Part shown: positions 24,395 to 32,294 of the stretch, piece after piece
How positions within the stretch are numbered: the stretch's first letter is position 1
Layout of the letters: each line of letters opens with the position of its first letter
From: Acetobacteraceae bacterium
Lineage (GTDB): Bacteria; Pseudomonadota; Alphaproteobacteria; Acetobacterales; Acetobacteraceae
Reading direction: 5' to 3'
Length of the DNA stretch: 41,302 nt
Assembly (NCBI GenBank): GCA_025354865.1
Contig: JANXMB010000121.1
Span: forward strand, 1-41,302
Program-made: the position numbers and the translations under genes
The notes under the pieces: generated by a model
Seen by the model: the letters and a program-made list of their open reading frames with translations, nothing else
What the model was told of the DNA's origin: nothing
The model's database searches: none

Positions 24395-25135
24395 ATGCGA
24401 GAGGGCATGTCCGTGATGCGAGCACTGTTACTAGCGGCCAGCCTATTTTTGGCCAGTTGGGCATCCGCCAACGCCTTGACGATCCTGTCCAGTCAAGCGT
24501 CCGGCTCGATTCCCGGGTATTCGGGCACCGGACTGTCGGGCAGTTTTTTCTCCTTGCAAAGCTATGCCAGTTCGTTGGGCAGTTTGGCGCAGGCGGATGC
24601 TTTGGTCGCGGCGAATCCGATCCCGACCGCCACCTTCACCGCGACCACCCCCTGCCTGCAAACCTGCGGCAGTTCCGTGAGCGACGGGATGTCGGTGTTG
24701 GCGTATCTTTCTTCGACTGGAACGAACATAACGGGCAACACGTCGGCCACGTTGAACGTTTCCGAAACCCAGTTCAGCGGCTACATCGCTATCGCTTCGG
24801 CTGGTACGGTTACTTTTTCGCTTCTCTCGGACGATGGGTCGATAATGAAGATCGGCGGCACCACCATTTTTAACCACGATGGCGTGCATGGCTTCAACGG
24901 CGGCTCGACCTCGGTGACCTTCCAAAGTGCGGGCTTGTATTCCTTTTATGCGGAATACTTCGAAAACGGCGGCGGCACGGGCGTGACGGTCTATATGAAC
25001 AACTCGGCTATTCCGACTTCGATACTCTACGGCGCATCGTCGTCGTCTGCACCCGAACCGGCGTCGCTCGCGCTGTTCGGTATCGGGTTGGCAGGCATTG
25101 GCATCGCACGCCGCCGTCGTATGGCCGTCGTCTGA
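24395..25135 (+). CDS. PEP-CTERM sorting domain protein with PA14-like domain
   Basis: A 246-residue exported protein. The Sec signal is MRALLLAASLFLASWASANA. The middle (about 125-205) runs GYIAIASAGTVTFSLLSDDG and FNHDGVHGF, then YSFYAEYFENGG. This pattern resembles PA14/GLEYA carbohydrate-binding beta-sandwich domains. The C-terminus has the full sorting signal: the PEP motif in APEPASLAL, a hydrophobic helix and RRRR. Exosortase/EpsH systems process such proteins for surface or biofilm matrix release. Possible starts are 24395, 24407 and 24416. The last gives the neatest signal peptide and has GAGGG ten bases upstream. No exosortase gene is in the window. Confidence 0.85.
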   Translation: MREGMSVMRALLLAASLFLASWASANALTILSSQASGSIPGYSGTGLSGSFFSLQSYASSLGSLAQADALVAANPIPTATFTATTPCLQTCGSSVSDGMSVLAYLSSTGTNITGNTSATLNVSETQFSGYIAIASAGTVTFSLLSDDGSIMKIGGTTIFNHDGVHGFNGGSTSVTFQSAGLYSFYAEYFENGGGTGVTVYMNNSAIPTSILYGASSSSAPEPASLALFGIGLAGIGIARRRRMAVV

Positions 25136-25165
25136 ACGGCGTTCGCTACGATCCAGTCGCCGCAT

Positions 25166-25210
25166 TCCGGCCCGCCTACCCCTGGTTGTCGAAGGGGTAG
25201 GCGGGCCGGA
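25166..25210. terminator. Perfect long hairpin between convergent genes
   Basis: An 18-pair perfect stem (left arm 25166-25183, right arm 25193-25210, core CCCGCCTACCCC/GGGGTAGGCGGG) with a nine-base loop. It lies between the PEP-CTERM stop and the minus-strand SRPBCC stop, with no T tract. It is probably a bidirectional terminator or an mRNA 3'-end protector. Confidence 0.6.
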
Positions 25211-25284
25211 TCGAAACACCTCGGCAGATGCCCGGATGGAATGCCTCGTTGCATGCGGCCGGTCCGGTCGCTGGTATTGTGGCG

Positions 25285-25701
25285 TTAGGCGACCCCCAGC
25301 GCCTTTTTCATCGCGCGTAAATTGCCGCGTAAATTGCGGGTGTAGCGGGCGGTAATATCCTCGTCGGTCACGCCCTCGGACGGGCTGAGATGCACGATCA
25401 GCACGATCCGTGTCGTGGCGTCGTCCAACGGAATGGCCGCGACGGTGGACCGGTAATCCGCCATCTCCGGCCGATCGACCATCGTATAGGTGTAGGAATA
25501 CTGCGAACTGGCGGCGAGGCGTTCTTTCACCACCCGGCCCTCGGGCATCCGCAACGTGCGCACCTTGCCGGCTGGGGTGTCCTCGACCGATTCGCCTTCG
25601 ACCAGCACCGCCCATTTGCGAATGCCGCCGAAGTCGCCGATGACGCTCCAGACCTTGTCGGCCGGTAGGGCGATGTCTTCGAAGGTGGTTACGTCGGCCA
25701 T
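25285..25701 (-). CDS. SRPBCC family protein
   Basis: A 138-residue START/Bet v1-like protein with the usual opening of this fold (ADKVWSVIGDFGGIRKW) and the strand KERLAASSQYSYTYTMVD, typical of polyketide cyclase/dehydrase-like (PYR1-like) members. These bind hydrophobic ligands in a cavity, and many have no known ligand. AAGGAAA precedes the ATG at 25701. It is divergent from glcD with 123 bases between starts. Confidence 0.85.
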   Translation of the reverse strand: MADVTTFEDIALPADKVWSVIGDFGGIRKWAVLVEGESVEDTPAGKVRTLRMPEGRVVKERLAASSQYSYTYTMVDRPEMADYRSTVAAIPLDDATTRIVLIVHLSPSEGVTDEDITARYTRNLRGNLRAMKKALGVA

Positions 25702-25824
25702 CGGCGTTTCCTTTTCCGCGTTTTTGTTTGTAGCATCATTCTTACCCCCGAGCGGCGCGGCGGTAAAATCCCGGTTGCGGCACCGGTCGCCAGGCGCCAT
25801 CTTTCCAGCAGAAGGAGACATCCG

Positions 25825-27270
25825 ATGATCCGCCTGCCCGACCCGAAGCGCGACGTCCTGGCCCGCCGCGATGCCATCGTTGCCGGTCTGCGCGACCTGC
25901 TGCCTGAAGCCAGCCTTATCTCCGACGAACTCCGCTTGAAACCCTACGAAACCGACGGTTTGTCCGCCTACCGGCAGATGCCGCTGGCGGTGGCGCTGCC
26001 GGAAACGACGGAACAAGTGGCCGATGTGCTGCGGTTTTGCCATCGCAACGGGGTCCGGGTGGTGCCGCGCGGGGCTGGCACGTCGCTGTCGGGCGGGGCA
26101 TTGCCGATGGAAGATGCGGTGGTGGTCGGGCTGATGAAGATGAATCGCATCCTGGACATCGACTATGCTGATCGCGTGGCCACGGTGCAGGCGGGGGTCA
26201 CCAATATCGGCATCACCAACGCTGTCGCCGGCAACGGGTTTTTCTACGCGCCCGACCCGTCGTCGCAGTTAGCCTGCATGATCGGCGGCAACGTCAACAT
26301 GAATTCCGGCGGCGCGCATTGCCTGAAATACGGGGTGACCGCCAATAATCTGCTGGGCTTGAAGATCGTCACCATCGAAGGCGACATCCTCGATATCGGG
26401 GGCGCCCATCTCGACGCCGCCGGCTACGATTGGCTGGGGCTGCTGACCGGCAGCGAGGGCATGCTCGCCATCGTGACCGAGGTGAATGTCCGCATCCTCC
26501 GCGCACCCGAAGGTGCTCGGGCCATGCTGGCGGCGTTCGCCTCCAACGAAATCGCCGGGCGCTGCGTCGATGCGATTATTGCATCGGGCATCATTCCGGT
26601 CGCGCTGGAATTTATGGATCGGCCCGCTATCCACGCCTGCGAAGCCTTCGCTCATGCCGGCTACCCTTTGGACGCCGAGGCCATGCTGATTATCGAGGTC
26701 GAGGGTAGTGTATCCGAGCAGGACGATCTGCTCGACCGGTTGAAAGCGATCTGCCAGCGCTTCGATCCTATTAGCTTGAAGGTTTCGCAATCGCCGGAGG
26801 AATCGGCGGCGATCTGGAAAGGCCGCAAGGGTGCGTTCGGTGCGGTCGGGCGGATCAGCCCGGACTACCTGTGCATGGACGGCACCATCCCGACCTCTCG
26901 CCTGCCGGAGGTTCTGCGCCGCATCGGGGAAATGTCGGACAGTTACGGGTTGAAAGTCGCGAACATCTTCCACGCCGGGGACGGCAATCTGCATCCGCTG
27001 ATCATGTTCGATGCCAACGATCCTGCCAGTTTCCACAAAGCGGAAGCCTTCGGCGCCGACATCCTCAGACTCTGCGTCGATGTCGGCGGTTGCCTGACCG
27101 GCGAGCACGGGGTGGGCGTGGAGAAGCGGGACCTGATGCCGTACCAGTTCGCCGAGCACGAACTCGCGCAGCAGCGGGCGATCAAGTCGGCGTTCGATCC
27201 GGACTGGTTGCTGAACCCGAGCAAGGTGTTCCCGCTGTTGGATGCTCCGGCGATGGCGCAAGCGGCGTGA
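25825..27270 (+). CDS. glcD: Glycolate oxidase FAD subunit GlcD
   Basis: A 481-residue FAD-linked oxidase subunit of the VAO/PCMH fold, oxidising glycolate (or D-lactate) to glyoxylate (or pyruvate). The FAD pocket is marked by VVPRGAGTSLSGGALP and by NVNMNSGGAHCLKYG. The C-terminal FAD-oxidase half has HAGDGNLHPLI and TGEHGVGVEKRD with the catalytic and metal-binding histidines. AAGGAG precedes the ATG at 25825. It is the first gene of a five-gene coupled operon. The next gene, glcE, starts at a GTG within the last bases of this one. Confidence 0.95.
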   Translation: MIRLPDPKRDVLARRDAIVAGLRDLLPEASLISDELRLKPYETDGLSAYRQMPLAVALPETTEQVADVLRFCHRNGVRVVPRGAGTSLSGGALPMEDAVVVGLMKMNRILDIDYADRVATVQAGVTNIGITNAVAGNGFFYAPDPSSQLACMIGGNVNMNSGGAHCLKYGVTANNLLGLKIVTIEGDILDIGGAHLDAAGYDWLGLLTGSEGMLAIVTEVNVRILRAPEGARAMLAAFASNEIAGRCVDAIIASGIIPVALEFMDRPAIHACEAFAHAGYPLDAEAMLIIEVEGSVSEQDDLLDRLKAICQRFDPISLKVSQSPEESAAIWKGRKGAFGAVGRISPDYLCMDGTIPTSRLPEVLRRIGEMSDSYGLKVANIFHAGDGNLHPLIMFDANDPASFHKAEAFGADILRLCVDVGGCLTGEHGVGVEKRDLMPYQFAEHELAQQRAIKSAFDPDWLLNPSKVFPLLDAPAMAQAA

Positions 27271-28451
27271 GTCTGGCGTTGGTACCGGTCGATGAGGCCG
27301 GGGTCCGGGATGCGGTCGGCCAAGCGGCGGCGGAGCGTGTGGCGTTGCTCGTCTGCGGGAATGGAACCAAGTCCGGCATGTTGCGGCCGGTGCAGGCGGC
27401 GCGGGTGCTATCGACCGCCGGCCTGTCGGGTATCTCGCTCTATTCGCCAAGCGAGTTGATTATTGCCGCGCAAGCGGGCACGCCGTTGCCGGAGATCGAG
27501 GCAGCTTTGGCCGAAAAGGGCCAGCAACTGACGGCCGAACCGCCGGACTTGTCCCGCATTTTCGGCGCGACCGGCAAGCCCCAAACGATCGGAGGGATTA
27601 CCGCGACCAACCTGTCGGGGCCGCGCCGGGTCGCCTGGGGCGCGATGCGCGATCACGTCATGGGTATCCGCGCTGTCACCGGGCGGGGCGAAATCGTCCA
27701 TTCCGGCGGGCGGGTGCTGAAAAACGTCACCGGACTGGATCTGTGCAAGCTGTTCACCGGCAGCCACGGCACCTTGGGCGCGATAACCGAGGTCACGTTG
27801 AAAGTGCTGCCGGCCGCCGAATCCTCCGGCACGCTGGTCCTCCCCAACCTCTCCCCCCGCGCCGCCGTCGTCGCCTTATCCGCCGCGCTCGGCTCCCCCT
27901 ACGGCGTGTCCGGGGCCGCCTGGATGCCGGCCTTCCCGGGCTTTGCCGGATCGGTGGCGTTCGTGCGGATCGAGGATTTCAAAGCATCCGTGGCCTACCG
28001 CACGGAAAAATTGCGTGGCGAACTCGGGATTCCCGGCACCGATATTTTGGACGAAGCGGCATCCCGTGCGGTTTGGGCGGCGGTGCGCGATGTACAGCCG
28101 CTGCCGCTGACCGACGCGGACGCGGTGTGGCGGGTATCTGTCCGGCCCTCTGCCGGTCCGAACGTGCTGGATTCCGTGGCATCGGCCGGACTACGCGGCT
28201 TCCTGGATTGGGGCGGCGGTCTGGTCTGGCTGTCCGGCCCTGCCTCCCTGGAATCCCACGCTTGCGTGGAAGCCGCCGTTCGGTCGGCCGGGGGCACCTG
28301 GACGTTGCTGCGCGGGCCGGACGCCCTGCGCGCTGCCGTCGATGTCGTGCCGCCGGAGGTGCCGGTCCTCGCGGCGATCGGTCGGCGGGTGAAAGCATCG
28401 CTGGATCCGGCCGGAATCCTCAACCCCGGTCGCATGTACGCCGGCATATAG
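27267..28451 (+). CDS. glcE: Glycolate oxidase FAD-binding subunit GlcE
   Basis: A 394-residue second FAD-binding (PCMH-type) subunit of glycolate oxidase. Recognisable are LLVCGNGTKSGM, TIGGITATNLSGPRRVAWG, the RDHVMGIRAVTGRGEIVHSG strand and GRVLKNVTGLDLCKLFTGS. The chain ends in LDPAGILNPGRMY, the usual close of the family. The GTG start overlaps the glcD stop by four bases (GTGA), which favours coupled translation and equal amounts of the two subunits. Confidence 0.94.
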   Translation: MSLALVPVDEAGVRDAVGQAAAERVALLVCGNGTKSGMLRPVQAARVLSTAGLSGISLYSPSELIIAAQAGTPLPEIEAALAEKGQQLTAEPPDLSRIFGATGKPQTIGGITATNLSGPRRVAWGAMRDHVMGIRAVTGRGEIVHSGGRVLKNVTGLDLCKLFTGSHGTLGAITEVTLKVLPAAESSGTLVLPNLSPRAAVVALSAALGSPYGVSGAAWMPAFPGFAGSVAFVRIEDFKASVAYRTEKLRGELGIPGTDILDEAASRAVWAAVRDVQPLPLTDADAVWRVSVRPSAGPNVLDSVASAGLRGFLDWGGGLVWLSGPASLESHACVEAAVRSAGGTWTLLRGPDALRAAVDVVPPEVPVLAAIGRRVKASLDPAGILNPGRMYAGI

Positions 28452-28459
28452 GGGGCAGG

Positions 28460-28741
28460 ATGTATATTCCGACCTGGGTCGATATCCCGATGACGATCGC
28501 GAGTTTCATGATCGTTTACGAAATATATCGCAAGAATTTCAGCGTGCATTCGCTCTGGCACAAGCAATTCGTTTCCATGACCTTGAGCATCGGTTGGGGC
28601 GCGTTGACAGCCATCGTCAACCGTAACGAAACGATCTTTTCCATACCGCTGTTCGTCGGCTCGCTGCTGTGTCTGGCATTCGCCGTCCACATTTGGAAAA
28701 CCAAGCCTCGTAAATTACCCTCTGAACCGGCGCTGGACTGA
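28460..28741 (+). CDS. Small inner-membrane protein inside the glc operon
   Basis: A 93-residue protein with three likely membrane helices: IPMTIASFMIVYEIY, then FVSMTLSIGWGALTAIV, then IFSIPLFVGSLLCLAFAVHIW, followed by a basic KTKPRKL tail. I do not recognise the family. A GGGGGC-rich stretch lies immediately before the ATG at 28460, eight bases after the glcE stop. Its TGA shares a base with the glcF ATG (TGATG). The tight coupling suggests it works with the glycolate oxidase, perhaps as a membrane anchor or quinone-side partner. That role is inferred from position only. Confidence 0.75.
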   Translation: MYIPTWVDIPMTIASFMIVYEIYRKNFSVHSLWHKQFVSMTLSIGWGALTAIVNRNETIFSIPLFVGSLLCLAFAVHIWKTKPRKLPSEPALD

Positions 28742-30027
28742 TGCAAACGCTTTTCACGACCGAACAACTGCGCGATCCCGATATTGCGGCGTCGAACCAG
28801 GTTTTGCGGACCTGCGTGCATTGCGGCATGTGTACCGCGACCTGTCCGACGTTCCTGCTGATGGGCGACGAACTCGATAGCCCGCGCGGCCGCATATACC
28901 TGATCAAAGATATGCTGGAGACTGGGCGCCCGGCGACCGAGGCCGTGGTCCGTCACGTCGATCGCTGCCTGTCCTGCCTGTCCTGCATGACCACCTGCCC
29001 GTCCGGCACGCACTACATGCATCTGGTCGATCACGCCCGCGCTTATATCGAGAACACCTATAAACGCCCGTTTGCCGAACGCATGCTGCGCGGCGTTTTG
29101 GGGGGGATTATCCCTCGGCCCTGGTTGTTTCGGCTGGCGCTGATGGGTGCCCGTGTCGCTCGTCCATTCGCGGGCGCGATCCCTGGCAAATCGATGCTGG
29201 CGCAACGGTTGCGCGCCATGCTGGCGTTGGCGCCGTCGTCGGTCCCCGGACCCAGCCCGGTCGAAAAGCCCGGCGTCCACCCCGCGCTCGGTCCGCGCAA
29301 AGCCCGGGTCGCACTGCTCGCCGGGTGCGCACAGCAGGTTCTATCGCCGTCGATCAACGAAGCCACCATTCGCCTGCTGAATCGCTTGGGGGTGGAGGTC
29401 GTGGTGGCACAGGAAGCCGGTTGCTGCGGATCGTTGAACCATCATATGGGCCAGCACGACGCCGCCATGGCGCGCGCCCGAACAAATATCGAAGCCTGGA
29501 GCAAGCAGGATATCGACGCCATTATCGTCAATGCCTCGGGCTGCGGCACGACGATCAAGGATTACGGCTTCATGTTCCGCAACGATCCCTTGCGCGAACA
29601 GGCCGAAAAAGTGGCTGGACTGGCCAAGGATATCACCGAATATCTCAGCAGCTTCGGCTACGCCCCGACCCGGGAAAAACCCGATCTGACCGTCGCCTAC
29701 CATGCCGCATGCAGCTTGCAGCACGGGCAGCGGGTGACCGCCGATCCAAAAAGCCTGCTCGCGCGGGCCGGGTTTCGGGTGGTGGAGCCGGCCGAGAGCC
29801 ATATTTGTTGCGGGTCCGCAGGAACCTACAATTTGTTGCAACCCGAGATCGCCGGCCAATTGCGCGCGCGCAAGCTGGGCAATATCAAGGCGACCCGGCC
29901 GGATTTGGTTGCGGCGGGGAATATCGGCTGCCTGACGCAACTGGCCGGCGACGGATTGCCGGTCGTGCACACAATCGAATTGCTGGACTGGATGGCTGGC
30001 GGGCCGAAACCTGCGGATGTTCCTTGA
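28741..30027 (+). CDS. glcF: Glycolate oxidase iron-sulfur subunit GlcF
   Basis: A 428-residue iron-sulfur protein with two [4Fe-4S] ferredoxin motifs: Cys25, Cys28, Cys31, Cys35 (CVHCGMCTATCP) and Cys76, Cys79, Cys82, Cys86 (CLSCLSCMTTCP). It also has two CCG (DUF224-type) domains, seen in AGCCGSLNHH and ICCGSAGTYN. It carries electrons from GlcDE to the membrane quinone pool. The start shares one base with the stop of the small membrane protein gene upstream. A TPR protein gene overlaps its own stop. Confidence 0.95.
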   Translation: MQTLFTTEQLRDPDIAASNQVLRTCVHCGMCTATCPTFLLMGDELDSPRGRIYLIKDMLETGRPATEAVVRHVDRCLSCLSCMTTCPSGTHYMHLVDHARAYIENTYKRPFAERMLRGVLGGIIPRPWLFRLALMGARVARPFAGAIPGKSMLAQRLRAMLALAPSSVPGPSPVEKPGVHPALGPRKARVALLAGCAQQVLSPSINEATIRLLNRLGVEVVVAQEAGCCGSLNHHMGQHDAAMARARTNIEAWSKQDIDAIIVNASGCGTTIKDYGFMFRNDPLREQAEKVAGLAKDITEYLSSFGYAPTREKPDLTVAYHAACSLQHGQRVTADPKSLLARAGFRVVEPAESHICCGSAGTYNLLQPEIAGQLRARKLGNIKATRPDLVAAGNIGCLTQLAGDGLPVVHTIELLDWMAGGPKPADVP

Positions 30028-30572
30028 AACGCCTCGCGCTGCTGCTTTTGCTGCTACCCGGGCTGGCCTTCGGTCAAACGCCGGCGGAAAAACGGGCGAC
30101 GGTCGAAAAACTCCTGGCCCAACTGAAAGACGCCGAAAGTAGCGAGATTGCCGCTGGGTTGGAGCAGCGGATCCAACAACTCTGGATCGATGGTGGTTCG
30201 GCCGCCGTCACGCTGCTGATGCATCGCGGCCTGCGGGAACTCGGTGCGGAAACTTACAACGAGGCGATCGAAACCTTCGATGCGGTTATCGTGCTCGATC
30301 CCTCGCTGGCCGAGGCATGGCACCGCCGCGGCCTCGCTCGCTTTGGATCGGGCGACACATCCGGTGCGGTCGCCGATTTTCAGCAGACGTTGAAGCTGGA
30401 GCCGCGGGCGTTTTCCGCGTGGCGGACCTTGGCGGATATCGCGGCGGGGCGCGACGATTGGGCGGGTGCGTATGCTGCGTGGCAGAAGGTGATGGGTATC
30501 GATCCGAAAACCCCGGATGGCGCCGCCCGTCTGCGCGATTATCGGCGGAAAGCGATCGGCGAGGATACCTGA
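30024..30572 (+). CDS. Periplasmic TPR-repeat protein
   Basis: A 182-residue protein with a Sec signal (KRLALLLLLLPGLAFG) and at least two tetratricopeptide repeats between about residues 70 and 155 (YNEAIETFDAVIVLDPSLAE and SGAVADFQQTLKLEPRAF). TPRs are protein-binding helices. The most likely start is TTG at 30024, overlapping the glcF stop by four bases (TTGA), because it is followed at once by the basic and hydrophobic signal residues. It closes the glc operon and converges on the HIT gene. Its binding partner is unknown. Confidence 0.8.
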   Translation: MKRLALLLLLLPGLAFGQTPAEKRATVEKLLAQLKDAESSEIAAGLEQRIQQLWIDGGSAAVTLLMHRGLRELGAETYNEAIETFDAVIVLDPSLAEAWHRRGLARFGSGDTSGAVADFQQTLKLEPRAFSAWRTLADIAAGRDDWAGAYAAWQKVMGIDPKTPDGAARLRDYRRKAIGEDT

Positions 30573-30600
30573 CCCCCGCGTTGTCCGGGGGCTGGTTGGC

Positions 30601-30984
30601 TCAGGCCCGATCGGGGATCATCCGGCCGAGGGATCGCCCGCCGAACAGATGCACATGCAAATGCGGCACTTCCTGGCCACCATCGTTGCCCATGTTGGCC
30701 AGCAACCGGTAGCCCGGTGCCTCCAACCCCAGCATGCGCGCCACTGTCCCAACCGCTCGGACAAACCCGGCAATTTCCTCGGCGCTGGCCGCGTCGCTGA
30801 AGTCGGCGAACGAGCAATATTTCCCTTTCGGGATGACCAGGACGTGAACCGGCGCCTGGGGGGCGATATCGTGGAATGCCAGCGCCCATTCGTCCTCGTA
30901 CACCGGCTTGCACGGGATTTCCTTGCGCAGGATGCGGGCGAAGATGTTGTTGTCGTCGTAGGGCGGTAGTCCGCTGACGGTCAT
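30601..30984 (-). CDS. HIT family nucleotide-binding hydrolase
   Basis: A 127-residue histidine triad protein (HINT-like) that hydrolyses nucleotide phosphoramidates or related AMP conjugates. The triad is His108, His110 and His112 in PHLHVHLFGG. The N-terminal NIFARILRKEIPCK block and VHVLVIPKGKY strand are standard. The ATG at 30984 has GGGAG upstream. It lies 22 bases downstream of hisE on the same strand, an arrangement seen in several alphaproteobacteria, so it is probably the last gene of hisFE-hit. Confidence 0.93.
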   Translation of the reverse strand: MTVSGLPPYDDNNIFARILRKEIPCKPVYEDEWALAFHDIAPQAPVHVLVIPKGKYCSFADFSDAASAEEIAGFVRAVGTVARMLGLEAPGYRLLANMGNDGGQEVPHLHVHLFGGRSLGRMIPDRA

Positions 30985-31006
30985 AAAGGTTGCTCCCGCG
31001 TCGAAT

Positions 31007-31435
31007 TCAGGGGATTTTCCGAGTGCCGACGGCGGGGGCCGAGCGGGCGGCTTTCTCGGCGATGCCGCTGACACCTTCGCGTCGCGCGAGTTCCGCCCAG
31101 ACCTCGTTCGGGCTGACCCCGGCGGAAACCCAGAGCACCATCAGATGATAGAGCACGTCGGCGCTTTCCGCGACCAGGGCGTCGTGATTGCCGGCCACCG
31201 CTTCGATCAGGCATTCGACTGCTTCCTCGCCGAACTTCTGCGCCACTTTCGACGTGCCACGGGAAAGCAGCCGAGCGGAATGACTGAGCGCAGGATCGGC
31301 GTCGCGCCGGGTGAGGACGACATCCCATAGGCGATCCAGCACCGGGGATTCCGCCGTGACAACGACCTTCTTCACCGTGGCCTTGGCGCGTTTCTTCGGC
31401 TTCGCCACCGGCTTCTTCTTCGTCGCTTTCGCCAT
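31007..31435 (-). CDS. hisE: Phosphoribosyl-ATP pyrophosphatase HisE with lysine-rich N-terminal tail
   Basis: A 142-residue enzyme for the second step of histidine synthesis, removing pyrophosphate from phosphoribosyl-ATP. The MazG-like helical core has [14 protein letters not shown] and [13 protein letters not shown] with the metal-binding acidic residues. The first 24 residues are an unusual tail rich in Lys, Ala and Pro ([20 protein letters not shown]) that the catalytic domain does not need. The ATG at 31435 lies one base after the hisF stop, so the two are coupled. Confidence 0.93.
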   Translation of the reverse strand: MAKATKKKPVAKPKKRAKATVKKVVVTAESPVLDRLWDVVLTRRDADPALSHSARLLSRGTSKVAQKFGEEAVECLIEAVAGNHDALVAESADVLYHLMVLWVSAGVSPNEVWAELARREGVSGIAEKAARSAPAVGTRKIP

Positions 31436-31436
31436 T

Positions 31437-32207
31437 TTACGCCGCCTGTCGGGGAAGTCGCACCGGCAATCCGGCGGAATGAAGGGCTTCTTTCACCTGC
31501 GCGATGGTGAAGGTGCCGAAATGGAACACGCTGGCCGCCAGCAAACCGGTCGCGCCGGCCTGGGCGCCTTCGACGAAATGTTGCAACGTGCCGACGCCGC
31601 CCGATGCGATCACCGGCACGCGGACCGATGCGCAGACGGCGCGCAGCAGGTCCAGGTCGAAGCCTTTGCCGGTGCCGTCGCGGTCCATGCTGGTCAGCAG
31701 AATTTCGCCCGCCCCCAGCGACACCACCTGTCGGCACCAATCCAGCACGGCGATGCCGGTGTTGTTGCGGCCGCCATGGGTAAACACCTCCCACTTGCCG
31801 GGGGAGGATTGCTTGGCATCCACCGCGACGACCACGCATTGGCTGCCGAATTTGGTTGCGGCTTCCCGCACCAGTTCCGGCCGAGCAACGGCGGCGGAAT
31901 TGAGGCTGCATTTGTCGGTGCCGGCGAGCAGCAAGCGCCGCATATCGTCGGTGGACCGAATGCCGCCGCCGACCGTCAACGGCAGGAACACCCGCGCGGC
32001 CGTGCGGGAGACGACATCGAGGATGGTGTCGCGGTTTTCGTGGCTGGCCGTGATGTCGAGGAATGTCAGTTCGTCGGCCCCGGCGGCGTCGTAGACCGAA
32101 GCTTGCTCGACCGGATCGCCGGCATCGCGCAGCGAGACGAAGTTCACGCCCTTGACGACGCGGCCATCCTTCACATCCAGGCAGGGAATCACGCGGAGCT
32201 TCAACAT
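31437..32207 (-). CDS. hisF: Imidazole glycerol phosphate synthase cyclase subunit HisF
   Basis: A 256-residue TIM barrel that closes the imidazole ring with ammonia supplied by HisH, giving imidazole glycerol phosphate and AICAR. The catalytic aspartates are at the expected places, Asp11 (IPCLDVKDG) and Asp130 (VAVDAKQ). Phosphate-binding loops TVGGGIRS and IASGGVG are present. It is the first of hisF-hisE-hit on the minus strand. The start at 32207 is divergent from the znuA-like gene, 87 bases away, and the Zur-type palindrome lies between them. Confidence 0.96.
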   Translation of the reverse strand: MLKLRVIPCLDVKDGRVVKGVNFVSLRDAGDPVEQASVYDAAGADELTFLDITASHENRDTILDVVSRTAARVFLPLTVGGGIRSTDDMRRLLLAGTDKCSLNSAAVARPELVREAATKFGSQCVVVAVDAKQSSPGKWEVFTHGGRNNTGIAVLDWCRQVVSLGAGEILLTSMDRDGTGKGFDLDLLRAVCASVRVPVIASGGVGTLQHFVEGAQAGATGLLAASVFHFGTFTIAQVKEALHSAGLPVRLPRQAA

Positions 32208-32234
32208 GCGGGTTTCATATCAGGAGTCCCGGAT

Positions 32235-32264
32235 TTGACGAAATCTCGGATTGCCGGATATATG
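32235..32264 (+). promoter_or_regulatory. Putative promoter of the znuA-like gene
   Basis: TTGACG (32235-32240), an 18-base spacer and TATATG (32259-32264) lie about 31 bases before the ATG at 32295. The -10 element is overlapped by the Zur-type palindrome. Confidence 0.45.
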
Positions 32265-32278
32265 TTATAGTATAACAT
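32262..32278. promoter_or_regulatory. Zur-type operator palindrome
   Basis: ATGTTATA-G-TATAACAT is a perfect 17-base palindrome. It matches the GTTATA/TATAAC half-sites known for the zinc repressor Zur in proteobacteria, and lies across the -10/+1 region of the znuA-like promoter. Binding there would block transcription when zinc is plentiful. Confidence 0.8.
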
Positions 32279-32294
32279 TACGAAAGCCCTGCTC

